Of a stretch of DNA of 64,000 nucleotides, positions 11,376 to 21,432 are shown in pieces. Source of the DNA: Rhodosporidiobolus odoratus (Eukaryota; Basidiomycota; Microbotryomycetes; Sporidiobolales; Sporidiobolaceae); the NCBI GenBank assembly GCA_034387635.1, contig JAOANU010000019.1:62001-126000 (forward strand), given 5' to 3'. Numbering within the stretch: the stretch's first letter is position 1; each line of letters starts with the position of its first letter. The notes beneath the pieces are model-generated. The model had not been told where the DNA came from, made no database searches, and saw only the letters and a program-made list of their open reading frames with translations. Position numbers and translations under genes: made by a program.

Positions 11376-13923
11376 TCACCGCCGCCCCTTCTTTTTCGCG
11401 CCCTTCCCTCCTTGACCCTCAGCCAAGGCATGTCCGGTCGACTCGATGTGCTGGAACAGCTTGGTGCGAGAGATGAAGGTTGTCGAGCACACGTTGCAGA
11501 CCTGCGAATCAATGGGAAGGAGTAGAGATAGGGCGAGCAGATTTGACAGGAGCAGGAGAAGGGCGAGGAAGAAGCAGGGGGAATCAGTCTGTGGTGTCTG
11601 GCTGCCGAGGCGAATAGCAGGAGGACACGTACAATATCGTCGACGCCGCCTTTTGCCTTCTCCTTCTTGAGAGCCTCCTTCGCCCGCCGCTTATCCTTCT
11701 TAGTCATTGGAGCCTCCAGGTCCTCTTCGACATCCTCCTCTTCCTTCCGTGCCGCAGTCTCTTCGCCTGATACTGCCACCTCGGCATTACCACCATATGT
11801 AACGGAGGGAGTCGAAACATCGGGCGGCGCCGCCGCCGCACTTTCCGGCTTTCTCGTCGCCCCTGCCATTCCTGGCGCTCCCTTTGCTCTCCGACCCTTC
11901 TTCCCCTTCTTCCCACCCTTCGCGCCTCCTTTCCAATCATCGTCACTGCTATCCAGTGTACCGTTCAATGGAGCGGGCCCGTCACCTTCACCCCCCTCCA
12001 CATCCTCCTCTTCTCCGTCAAGGGGTAGAGGCGTCACCGGGAACCCCTTCTTCCCCTTCCCCTTGTTTTTCTTGCGACCTTTCGTAGCCATACTGGGCAG
12101 GAGGTCGTCGTCCTCCTCGACTTTGACTTCAGTCGGCGGGCTGGGTTCGGCTGCCTTTCGACGGTCTTTTTTGCCCGGCTTAGGGCGAACAGGCTGATCC
12201 TCCTCCTCTTCGGTTTCTTCTGCCTCATCTGGCTGAGCAGGTTCTTCACCATGGGGTTCGTCAATGGAAATGCCGGCGAGAGAGTCGGCGAGGGCAACGG
12301 CGACAGACGCGGATAGTGAGGAGGAATTGGAGGGAGAAGTTGACGGCGGTCGGGAGGACGAAGCAGTAGGAAGGTCGACCGTAGCGCCACCGAGACCGAG
12401 CTCGGCATCTTCGAGTTGCATCTCTCGAATGAGGCTGTATGAGGAACAGGGTGAGCTCGAAAGTCAATATTGCAGAAGGAAAAAAAAAAGAGGGACCCAC
12501 CGCTCGACATTCTTCTGATGCTTCCGACTTCGCTCATGGTTCTCCCATGCTGCCGCGCTCCTATAGCCTTTCTCACACGCTTCACACCACTGCGCCTCCT
12601 CTTCCTCCTCCTCGCCGCTCTCAACCTCATCCTCGTCGCTGACTTCATCCCACAGCCGATGAACGCTCTCTTCTGCAGCGTTGACATTCTGCCAATCTTG
12701 AGCAGCGTAGGCCGCTGCGGAAGCTTCGCGCTCTGCTGCACGCTTGGACGCAGTAGCGGCCAGAGAGGCTTTGATCTCGGCTGCGGCGGCGGTACGGGCT
12801 GCGGAAGAGTTGGTTGAGGAGTAACGAGGGTCACGGCGGCGTACGAAGAGGACGAGGTTCTGCAGAAATGCCTTGAAATCAGGGAAGGAAAGAAAGAGGA
12901 GGAGAACTAGAGTCGACGCACTCGAACGGCCTCATTGTACTCCCTCTTCCCAGTATTCCTCGCGCGCTGATTCTCCTTGTCCACTTCCCGCCTCTGCCAG
13001 CGAGGCATACCCTCGTCCGCCCTATACACGTCGAGCCAGGCAAAGTCTTTCTCCGTGGCGAAGTTTTGCCAAGCCGCGTAGAAGGCCCGGAGATCGGCTG
13101 CGTCGCTTGTGGAAGAGGTGCCGAAGCCGGGGTAGAGGTGCGGAGAGGACCATGCTGTCTCATCGGCAGCGAGAAGGGAGAAGAGGGTGGCGAAAGTGTT
13201 GTAGAACCCCTGCACTTGTAGCCTTGGTTAGCCTCGCACACAGAGAAAAAGGCAACAAAGGACATGAATGGCACGGACGGTACAAGGGTCATCGTATCCG
13301 TTCCAGGCGTTAGACTGGAAGAACTTCATGAGATGCGGCGCCTGCATGCCACGTCCAGGCGTAGCTCGCTTGGCTTGAGCAGGCTGACGCTGGCCTCGCC
13401 GCACCTGGTCGAAGTAGTTTGCATCGGCCTCAGTTGCTGCGAGAAAGCGCATTAGCCATGGACGGATCAAGAGAGGACTTGAGCCACGTACTGCCGCCGG
13501 AATCGATGTCTTCACGGTGATCATCGTACCAAGCCCGTTCTTGCTCGTCGCTTAGACACTCGTAAGCCGCCTGAATCCTCGCAAAGCGTTTAGTCGCGCC
13601 CTCGATATCACTGGGGTTCTTGTCGGGGTGTTCTTTGAGTGCAATCTTGCGAAAGCTAAGCAGGTCAAAGCAGTGGTCAGCCTGAGCAGCGGCTGAGGCG
13701 AGAGAAAAAAGCGAGGAAAACGACATACGCCTTCTTGATCTCGTCTTGAGTCGCGGTCGGCTCAACCTTGAGGACTGTGAGAGTAGTCTGTGAGCTTTCA
13801 GCCCATCCCTGGACTCCTTCAGACAGCAGAATAGGAGATTTACGGACTCTCGTAATGGGTCAATTCGGCGCCGGCCCTCGCTCCTGCTGTGCTGCCACCG
13901 GGGGTAGATGGGTTGGCGCCCAT
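11376..13923 (-). CDS. JJJ1: J-protein with two C2H2 fingers (JJJ1/DNAJC21 type)
   Basis: In yeast Jjj1 stimulates Hsp70 to release late 60S ribosome-maturation factors in the cytosol. The protein starts [10 protein letters not shown] and quickly enters a J domain: [20 protein letters not shown], then [10 protein letters not shown] with the invariant HPD. Next come the JJJ1-specific middle region ([46 protein letters not shown]), a helical charged stretch, a first C2H2 finger ([23 protein letters not shown]), a long acidic/lysine-rich linker, and a second finger near the end ([20 protein letters not shown], then TGH). Intron 1 uses the donor GTCCGT and joins ..THYE to ILKVEP. The stop follows GAKKKGRR at 11,376. 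The domain order is exactly that of the JJJ1/DNAJC21 family. Confidence 0.93.
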
Positions 13924-14048
13924 TATATCGCACTCCCGAGTGGCACGATCGACTCAGACGCGCAGCTAGTAGCAGATGAGGAAACGAACTTCTCGTCTGG
14001 CGGTTCTCTCGTTTGTTAGACCTATACTTCAGCTTACTGCTCGTTATA
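13924..14048. promoter_or_regulatory. Short divergent promoter JJJ1/SPC2
   Basis: Only 125 bp separate the two divergent start codons, so the core promoters must overlap. The stretch contains a CTGGCG/AACGAGAGAA-like purine run but no motif I can name with confidence. Confidence 0.5.
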
Positions 14049-15191
14049 ATGGCCAAGAAGTCCGCTAGCAAATCTCTTACGCCTGCACCGTCCCCTTCCG
14101 CGGCTGTTGTACAAGCAGGTGCGTCTCCCACTTCTCCCACTTAACCACGTCGAGTTGCTGATCCCCCACTCTTACCTCGCGTAGAAACAGCTGTACCCGC
14201 GGCGGACGCGCCATTAGTCCCGAGAGATAGACAGCCGGTCATTAAAGTCAATACAGCGAATCTTTCAGAGCTCAAAACCGCTGTCGACGATGTAGTGAAA
14301 GAGGTGAGCCATACCTTCTTGCCTTGCCGCCTCATCTGCGCTGCAGTGAGCTTGCAAGTCACGCGTTCGCGCCGATTGACACGCTTGATCCATTCCGCAG
14401 TACTTCTCCGACCCGTCCCATCGTTTTTCCCGCTCGTATGTGCATGACGACGTTCGTCTCGCGCTAGGTTGGGTAGCCGTCGCAGTAGCCGGAGCAACAG
14501 GTTGGTACGGGTACAAGACCGAGTTCCAAGAGAGTAAGGAGTTGGTAGGATTAGGGGTGGTCGTGTGCGTTTTCTTTTCTTCATGTCAAGGAGGTCCTAT
14601 GTTACTGGGGCTGACTCGTGAAGCTACGACCGATCCCGTACAGCTATGTTGTGCTGAATACTGTCCTAGCGCTGTATGCGGCTTTCGTGGAAAAGAACAC
14701 CATCTTTGTCGGCAAACGGCGGACGTTTTCTTCTCGCGTAAGTTCATTTTTCCCTCTACAAGCCTTCGTTCCCTGCTCGTCTACGAGTCCTAAGTATAGA
14801 ACCTTTTTTCTTTCTTTTCATGACACTATCTCCTTGGCAGATTACCACCGAGCTCCTCACTCTCTCCTCCCTCGCGTCTGCCTCCTCCTCCCATACAACC
14901 TCCTCCTCTTGGGTCCCCTTCCCCATCTCTCTCCTCGCTCCTTCTCCCAAATCTCCTGCCACCCCCTCCTCTTCAGCAGCCCCAGTCACCTACCCACTCT
15001 ACACCCTCACCCTCACCCATTCTCATTCCAGTAACGCGAACAAATCTCTCTTGCATGCAAAAGAGGTCGAGAGGACTCATGCGTTTGGAGGATGGTTTGA
15101 TGAGGAGGGGAGGATCGCGAGGAGGAAGGTCGAGAAGTGGCTGGAAGAGGGGTTGAGAGAGGTTGTGGGAGATGAAGAAAAGGAGGAGTAG
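14049..15191 (+). CDS. SPC2: Signal peptidase complex subunit 2
   Basis: This ER membrane subunit supports signal peptidase and links it to the translocon. The protein begins [17 protein letters not shown]. Exon 2 contains [20 protein letters not shown], and the following exon [20 protein letters not shown], typical of the family just before the membrane hairpin. Two membrane segments follow: [19 protein letters not shown] and, after a splice, [20 protein letters not shown] with the family's FVGKR continuation. The C-terminal cytosolic domain contains [10 protein letters not shown] and a terminal acidic/lysine helix ([20 protein letters not shown]). At least four introns interrupt it. Length is about 250 residues, normal for fungal Spc2. 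Confidence 0.88.
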
Positions 15192-15706
15192 TAGCGGTTT
15201 TCTCCACGTATAGTCAGACAGACAGCCTACTACCAACCCACGCAATCAATGTAGTGTCATGGAGAGGGTTACAAGCTTGCAAGGCGGTCGGTATGGAAAG
15301 TGCTGGTGTTCAGTCTTTGGTCGGGTTGCCTTCCTGGCCTTCCTGCCCTTCGAGCTGTTGAAAGAGCCCTTTCCGTCGACCTGCTCTCGGCTGTACCGTG
15401 GAGATGCGCAAGGCGACGGATACAGACTCTCGACAACGTTGCCGCGCAGCCCTTTCGGCGACACACTCAGTCACGGAGCAGATAAGCGAGACGCCTCCGT
15501 TGGCGAGCGAAACAACCGGAAGTGGTACGTACCACTTACGAAGGACCGGAGACATACCTAGGCTGATTTCTTGCGCGCACAGATTGCTGCCTCACCACCC
15601 CTATCAAGCCTAGCGGCGGAACTGATGTCGCTTCTTCACCTCGACCCGTTCGTTCGCTTTCAGGCGGCCACTTCATCGGCTGTTCACAGAATCCGCTCAC
15701 CTTTGC
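15192..15706. other. Intergenic: SPC2 3' region and F-box gene 5' region
   Basis: No supported gene. The plus strand just before the F-box ATG is pyrimidine-rich. A CCCTCACAG sequence overlapping codons 2-5 of the F-box gene resembles a 3' splice site, so an upstream exon cannot be excluded. Confidence 0.45.
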
Positions 15707-16921
15707 ATGCGTCCCTCACAGGCTGATTTGCCGATCGAGCTGCTCGCGAAGATCCTGCTGGACCCAGCTTTGTCACTCGCCGACCGCAGCGCTTGCTGCC
15801 TCGCCTCGAAAACCTTCTCGTCTCTTGTCCGCCCCTCCATCATTCGCAAGCTCGAACTTCGAATTTGCTTAAAGCCGACAGTCACGGATAATCTCTACGA
15901 CGGAGGCCTCGACTACGGGATATGCCAAGTACACGACAAGCGGTACCATGCACTGATCAATAATCCGGAGCTAGCCCGGCAGGTCGAGGAAGTCAGCGTA
16001 CGGGAGACGCCCGATCTGCTCCTGCACGACGCACAATACACTACACGCATCCTCGAACCACGAGAACCCCCGTCCCTCGACACTTTGCTGGCCGCCTTAC
16101 CGAATTTCTCCTCCTTCACGGTTCGGCACTACGACTCCGATATCGTGGAGGCGGCACTGGTCGGGCACGTCTATCGGTCCGTTACTCGCCTGTACCTATC
16201 AGCCTTCTCTCCACGGCTCATAGGGTCTTTCCCCTCCCTCAAACACCTCATTCTGGACGACACCTATACCCTCCGCCAGGACTTCAACCCTTCTACCGAC
16301 CCCGCCCCGCCGGGATTGACTCGTTGCGAGTTCACTGGCGAGAGTGTCAGCTATCCTTATGGCCTTACCCATCTTCTCAGCGCCTCGTACGACACCCTCA
16401 CGTCGCTGCACATCCAGTACGACGTCTTCCCCCGAAGGCCCGTCCACGAGAGCGCGATCCCCACCTTCTCTCTCTTCACTGCCCTACGATCGTTCTTCCT
16501 GGAAGTTGGCGATATCGTCTCCCGATCGAACACGCCTCTCGTCCCTCTTTTCGAGCAGAACCCTCCGCCTTCAAACCTTACCTCCCTATCGATCTTACAA
16601 GATCGCAATCTAGCCCAGCGAGACCCAATTGGTCACCTCCCCCTCACCACCTTCATCGAGGCCCCCCCAACTCTTCATTCTCTCATCCTCGACGCTTCCG
16701 TCTTTCACCCGGTCGAACTCGCGCAATTCCTGCTTGACAGATCTGGGACAGGCGCGCCGCTGACAGTGAACATCAGGAGAGCAGGTGAGGAGTGGTGGGC
16801 AGCAGTGGAGGAAGCTGCAAAGAGTGGGGATGGGAAAGGGCTGCAGAGGCAGGTGTTGAAGAATCTTGGCGGGGTGTATTGGCCCGAGGAGGTATGTAAA
16901 GCAGAAAGGGCCTTCTACTGA
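15707..16921 (+). CDS. F-box-like protein with degenerate leucine-rich repeats
   Basis: A single exon of 404 codons. Residues 7-45 resemble an F-box: ADLPIELLAKILLDPALSLA followed by DRSACCLASKTFSSLVRPSI. The rest alternates leucine-rich strands and helices (LDTLLAALPNFSSFTVRHYD, SFPSLKHLILDD, LTSLHIQYDVFPR, NLTSLSILQDRN, TLHSLILDASVF), as in fungal F-box proteins with poorly conserved repeats. Such proteins usually act as substrate receptors of SCF ubiquitin ligases; that role is inferred. The nearest neighbour, converging from the right, is another F-box-like gene. A short alternative start after the possible 3' splice site at 15,720 would lose only a few residues. Confidence 0.72.
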   Translation: MRPSQADLPIELLAKILLDPALSLADRSACCLASKTFSSLVRPSIIRKLELRICLKPTVTDNLYDGGLDYGICQVHDKRYHALINNPELARQVEEVSVRETPDLLLHDAQYTTRILEPREPPSLDTLLAALPNFSSFTVRHYDSDIVEAALVGHVYRSVTRLYLSAFSPRLIGSFPSLKHLILDDTYTLRQDFNPSTDPAPPGLTRCEFTGESVSYPYGLTHLLSASYDTLTSLHIQYDVFPRRPVHESAIPTFSLFTALRSFFLEVGDIVSRSNTPLVPLFEQNPPPSNLTSLSILQDRNLAQRDPIGHLPLTTFIEAPPTLHSLILDASVFHPVELAQFLLDRSGTGAPLTVNIRRAGEEWWAAVEEAAKSGDGKGLQRQVLKNLGGVYWPEEVCKAERAFY

Positions 16922-17452
16922 GTCTCTCGTACGCTGTTCTCCGTAATCTGTTCATCCTAGCGTGAGCGCGTGAGCAAGGCTGAGTCCGACTCTCGGTATT
17001 GAACCTCGCTATCGACTCTGCCAAAAACTGGGCACAAGTCGCAACAGGGTGCAAGACTGGTTATCCAAGGCTTGGTCCGTTTCGCGAAGGTGCACTAGAA
17101 GACGAGAAGACCCCGTTCGCTGTCCGCTGTACCTAACCGAAGAACGGACTCGAGACGAACAACTGAAAATGCTCATTTCGGACGACTCGCGTCTGCCCAG
17201 TGACCTCTGCCTGCATTTCGCGCTTTTCGAGCTACGGCGAGTCAATGTAGAAACAGACATTCATCAACCCGAGGTGCTCGAGTCGAGGTCCACGGTAAGG
17301 CTCGAAAGGGTATTCGGCAAGTTCAGTAGCTGTCAAAGGCTCCCAGACTGGTTGATAAACGGAAGAGTCAATGCCAATGCGAACTGGGGCTCGTTGAGTG
17401 GCGGAGTAATGATTCCGGGCGGGTCACTAGACAATACGCACACCACACAAGG
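16922..17452. other. Convergent intergenic gap between two F-box-like genes
   Basis: About 530 bp with the 3' ends of two convergent genes. The open frame 17,049-17,621 (plus) is antisense to the second F-box gene at its right end and has no motif. No repeat or RNA gene seen. Confidence 0.5.
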
Positions 17453-18621
17453 TCAGTTCCAACTGTCAGAGGAAGGAAAATGCCGGCACAACTCGAACAG
17501 ACGTACTGAGAGATGGACCGCCTCCAGAGTAGCAGTCTTGCTGGCCAATACTCCGTGGTTTCTTCCGTCATGCCAAAATCGAGCTTCTTCAGATTGGGGA
17601 AAGAAGGTGAGAGAAAGATGAGGTGGTATTCGAGTTCACACCCAGGCTGAAACCAGAGCGAACGGAGAGCTTGCAAAGGACTGGGGGTGAGAGTCAAAGG
17701 AAAGGGGAGGTAGTGCTCGAGCTCGAAACCGAAAAGGGTGCTCGAAGGATAGAAGATCTGAAGAAAGGTGGGATAGTCGAGGTGGGCTTGTGCGACCTCG
17801 GCAGGCATGGCGGGACGAGTGAGTCCCTGCGACCTAGCCTGTTGCTGCCTGACAGTAACGGTGTCGCGCGCTTGCGCATCGTCGCTGTCTGGATCCGTGG
17901 GAAGAAGGGTGACGGCGGTGTACTCCTCCGGGTCCACCAAGAGGAGGGCTTCGAACAAAAAGAGCATGACGGGCTCGCCGGTGAAGTACTCATCTGTGAT
18001 GTCGGCTGAAAGGCTAAGGTCTGCGATCTGACCACGGAGGGACTGGTGCGGACCGAAAAGAGCGACCAGGACATGCGGATCAATGTGGAAGTCGTTCACG
18101 TGAAAGGTAGTCAGGTGACGCAGGCATCCCGCGCTGACTAGAGAGTGGAGATCCGGTACAGCTGGACCTTCGTTGTGATACCACTTGACGTTCTCTTCGG
18201 TGGCGGAAAAGGAAAGCTGATATGGCAGCGAGTCAGCGAGGTGGGTCCGGCGAACAATGGTCCGATCTGGTGGCTCACCGGGCGCACACCCATCTTGTCA
18301 ACCTTGAGCGTCTCTTCCTTTTCCTCGAAAGAGGGTGAAGCGACATGGCTGAAGTAGCACTGATGTCAACTCGCTCCCGAAAAGGAGTTAACGATCTCGA
18401 CGTTTCGATAAAGACGAGGCAAGAGCTCGGCGTATAGAGCTTTACAGGTTCTAGCCAGGGCTGACAGTGCCGTATGGCCAGCAGCGTCTGTCTCTGTAGG
18501 ATCGACGAGGAAATCTGCGAATGGCCCGGGGAAGAAGTCGTCAAACGGTGCACCGCAGGCGCGATGTGGACGTGCGCGTACCGGCGACGTGATAAAATAG
18601 CTCGGTAGAAAGCTTGTCCAT
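17453..18621 (-). pseudogene. F-box-like gene with an in-frame stop codon
   Basis: Exon 1 (18,621 to about 18,580) reads MDKLSTELFYHVA and is spliced (GTACGC...TTCGCAG) to DFLVDPTETDAAGHTALSA, LARTCKALYAELLPRLYRNV and EIVNSFSGAS. The frame then meets TGA (about 18,372-18,370) and continues without interruption into CYFSHVASPSFEEKEETLKV and DKMGVRP. No intron can remove the stop because only 11 bp lie between a GT and an AG there. A further exon (LSFSATEENVKWYHNEGPAV ... FTGEPVMLFLFEALLLVDPE ... FPNLKKLDFGMTEETTEYWP) carries leucine-rich strands. A final small exon gives a stop at 17,453. I read it as a recently inactivated paralogue, or as a base-call error at one position. Function would have been SCF substrate recognition. 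Confidence 0.6.
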
Positions 18622-19668
18622 CGTGCAGTAAGGACAGGCTCGAAGCTGAGATGGGGAGAGGGAGAGGGAGAAACACCCGGACAACGATTGAACAGTAGCG
18701 CTTCACCCCCTCGTCTGCGCTCCCGTGTACCACGGCTGGCTCATATACTTCCAGCCGCGCTAGTTCCTACTATCAAGAATATCGCTGCATTGGCGCATTG
18801 CGTTGCGCGATGCCGAGGGGAGGACGTGTCGAGGTCAGAGGTGGAGAAACACAAGGTTCGTACACACGCTTATGGCATCGTGAAGCCAGACAAGCTGACG
18901 TACTTGCCCACAGCTTTGGCGCACGAGCTCAGTAGAGCGCTGTGAGCTGACACCAGCGACGCCTGCTAGCGCTCTTTCTCGTTTCGCTTTTCTTCGCTTC
19001 AGAACCCGACAGTGCACCAAACGCTGGGTCTCCAGCGCACCTTAGGCCGTTCGAGAGCTATCTCTCGTACTCTCGCACTGCTCCCTCCATGCGAGATATC
19101 GACTCGTCTGCCATCTCGCTTTCCTCCGGATCCCTTTTCCAGCTCATCAACGCCTTTATACCACAGCGTCCGCTTCGACATTCGCCTCCACAACCTCAAG
19201 AACAAGATACACGACTGCCTGGTAACAGGCGGCTGCCGTCTGTATCAAGTGATTCAGGCCGCTGCCTTGCGGCCGTTTTTCTTCACCACCTCGAAATTCG
19301 CTCGAGGCATACGAACGAGGCGGCTGGCGTCTGCATTCGACCTTGCAGGTGCAGCTTATTGGGCGTACCGTCGGGGCAAAGGAAGGCTCCGGAGCAGGCC
19401 GGGGCGGTCTGACGACGTAGACGAGGCAGGCGGAGAACGGCCCTTCGTGATAGTTTTGTATCGCTGATGCTGTCAAACCAGGCTTGTAAGGTCTTGTCCT
19501 CCCTCTCTTAAGCTCAAACCAGTCCCTAGTCACACGACGAGGAGGAAGGCATCGTTGCCTGGCCAGCACACAGCTCGAATGAGGAGGTGAAGAAACTCAG
19601 GTTTAAAAGCTCGGTCGGCGAACACATTACACTAGCCCGGACAATCGCGATTGCGGCACGCGCCACCT
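18622..19668. other. Intergenic, about 1 kb, no supported gene
   Basis: An open frame of 151 codons (19,012-19,467, plus) and its antisense partners have no motif or splice support. The right part belongs to the 3' flank of the SARAF-like gene. Confidence 0.5.
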
Positions 19669-21042
19669 CTATCGCACGTTGGTGCCCCCAAATCCAGTAC
19701 TCCTTCTCGTCCCCCCTCCTCCCATTTCTCCCGTTCCCCCACTTGCAGCACCTCTTCCAAACCAGCTCCCACTCCCCCCAACCCCTCTATCTCTGTGTCC
19801 ATCATCCTCCATCTCCCTGATTCCGCACCCCCTCCCACCTCCGCCTCTCTGCCCGAATCTCCCTCCCCCCCAAAACCCTCCCCCTCCACCTCCCTGAAAA
19901 GCGGCATAAGGATCCCTCCCATCTCTTCTGGGAGGGGCAGGGGCAGGGGCAGCAGAACGCATCAAGGCATTCCCCGCCCATCCTGCTGCGAGACCGGTCC
20001 AAAAGCCAGGTCTCCACCCGGTTGTTCCTTGAGCCGGGGGGGTTTTCGGAGGAGGCAAGGGAGGGTGAGGGGTGTATGGAGGAGGGGGAGGAGGGGGTGG
20101 GGCCGAGTCCCCGCCTGCTCCGCCGGATCCTCCGTTGCCTCTACCTCCGTTGCCTGGAGGTTGAGGAGGACCAGGAGGACCAGGAGGGAAGAAGCGGGAG
20201 AGGAAAGGTCGGAAGAGTTTGAGGAGAAACGAGGTGAGGAGGTAGAGGGTTAGGAGGAGAAAGAAGAGGTTGTAGCCCGCTGTTTGTGTCGAGAAGATGG
20301 GACGAGGGAAGGACGGGATCACGAAGAGAAGAGAAGGGAAAAAAAAGAGAATCACAGAGGTCAGTGTGGGAGTTCGAGAAGGACGGGAAAAGGGAGAGTA
20401 AGGGATCTTGGCCTTACAGCTTAGAATAGCTGAGGGCGATGTGAAGTAGGACGAGAGGGAAGATGGGAGATTGCCGGCGGTGTTGGAGAAACTGAACGGT
20501 CCGTCGTTTTCGAGGGCAGAGGAAGAGCGGACGAGGTTGTAGGTTAAGCCGCAGGAGCCGCGAAGGATGTAGGGATCGCCGGGACCGTCTGTTATGCAAG
20601 CTTCTGTGTCAGATTCTTGTCCCTCGTGGGCCGAAGTCTCTGTGTCGGGAAGGAGAAAAAAGGAAGAGAGAAAAGGTCAAGTCGAACGCACCCCACCCCT
20701 CACACCCGACCTCGACCTGTCCGAACCTGACTCCTTGAGGTAGATCAGCCTCGCATTTCCACTCCAATCCCCCTGCGCCGTCTCCGCCCATCTTGACGCA
20801 TTGGACGACGTCGGGTTGGTATTGCCTGCAGGGTTTGCCTTGGCATGTGAGTTGGGGAAGGGGGGAGGTGCGGCGGGAGGTGGTTTTGCGGTTGGAGTGG
20901 AGAGTCAAGGCGGAGAGGGAGGTGACTGCGAGAGCAAGAGAGGGGGAGTCAGGGAGGTTAGCATAAAAGTAGGAAAAAGAGGGAGGCAAGAAGGGAAAGA
21001 GAAGACGGAACGAGGTATGCGTTGTGAGCGGGTTGTGACCAT
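19669..21042 (-). CDS. SARAF-like ER membrane protein
   Basis: SARAF (TMEM66, DUF1183) is an ER membrane protein that restrains store-operated calcium entry in animals; fungal homologues are uncharacterised. The luminal signature is clear: QLTCQGKPCRQYQPDVVQCV, LEWKCEADLPQGVRFGQVEV, GCEGW, and after an intron GDPYILRGSCGLTYNL. One membrane segment follows (YNLFFLLLTLYLLTSFLLKL), then a cytosolic tail very rich in Pro and Gly. The protein ends with STGFGGTNVR, a C-terminus typical of the family. The start at 21,042 (MVTTRSQR) requires a first intron ending at the CTCTCGCAG near 20,930. This gives only a weak signal peptide, so the first exon is the least certain part. It is divergent from MON2 across 390 bp. 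Confidence 0.82.
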
Positions 21043-21432
21043 GAGTGAGAATGATCTGATCAGGTCCAGACGGTGAAGGCAGCAGCCAGAGCGAATGGAA
21101 ATGGAATGGAGTGCAGGTGGCGAGGTTCCACGTCGACTCTGTCAGGAGAGACTGTAGCTGCTAGAGGGTACAGCTAGCGGGGTTTGGTCTCTGTCTCTGC
21201 ATCTGTACAGTGCAGCAACTAGGGCACGACACGACAGACGAGGTCAAGCGGAATCACAAGTTGTTAATGAATCTCGTCTCTCCTGATCTACTGACACCGC
21301 TCGACAGGCTCAAGCCAGCTACAAACTACCCAAAGCTGTAACAAGAGACCCAACGAACCCATCACCGCCCTCCACTGGTCAACCGACGTCGTCGTCTCTT
21401 CCCCACCTCGTTACACCTGGTCCGACTCTGAC
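21043..21432. promoter_or_regulatory. Divergent promoter region SARAF-like/MON2
   Basis: 390 bp between two start codons. There are purine- and pyrimidine-rich tracts but no element I can name. Confidence 0.5.

Noticed and set aside
19012..19467. 151-codon ORF between the F-box and SARAF-like genes
   Set aside because: Both strands are open in this stretch and neither frame shows a motif or conserved-looking block.
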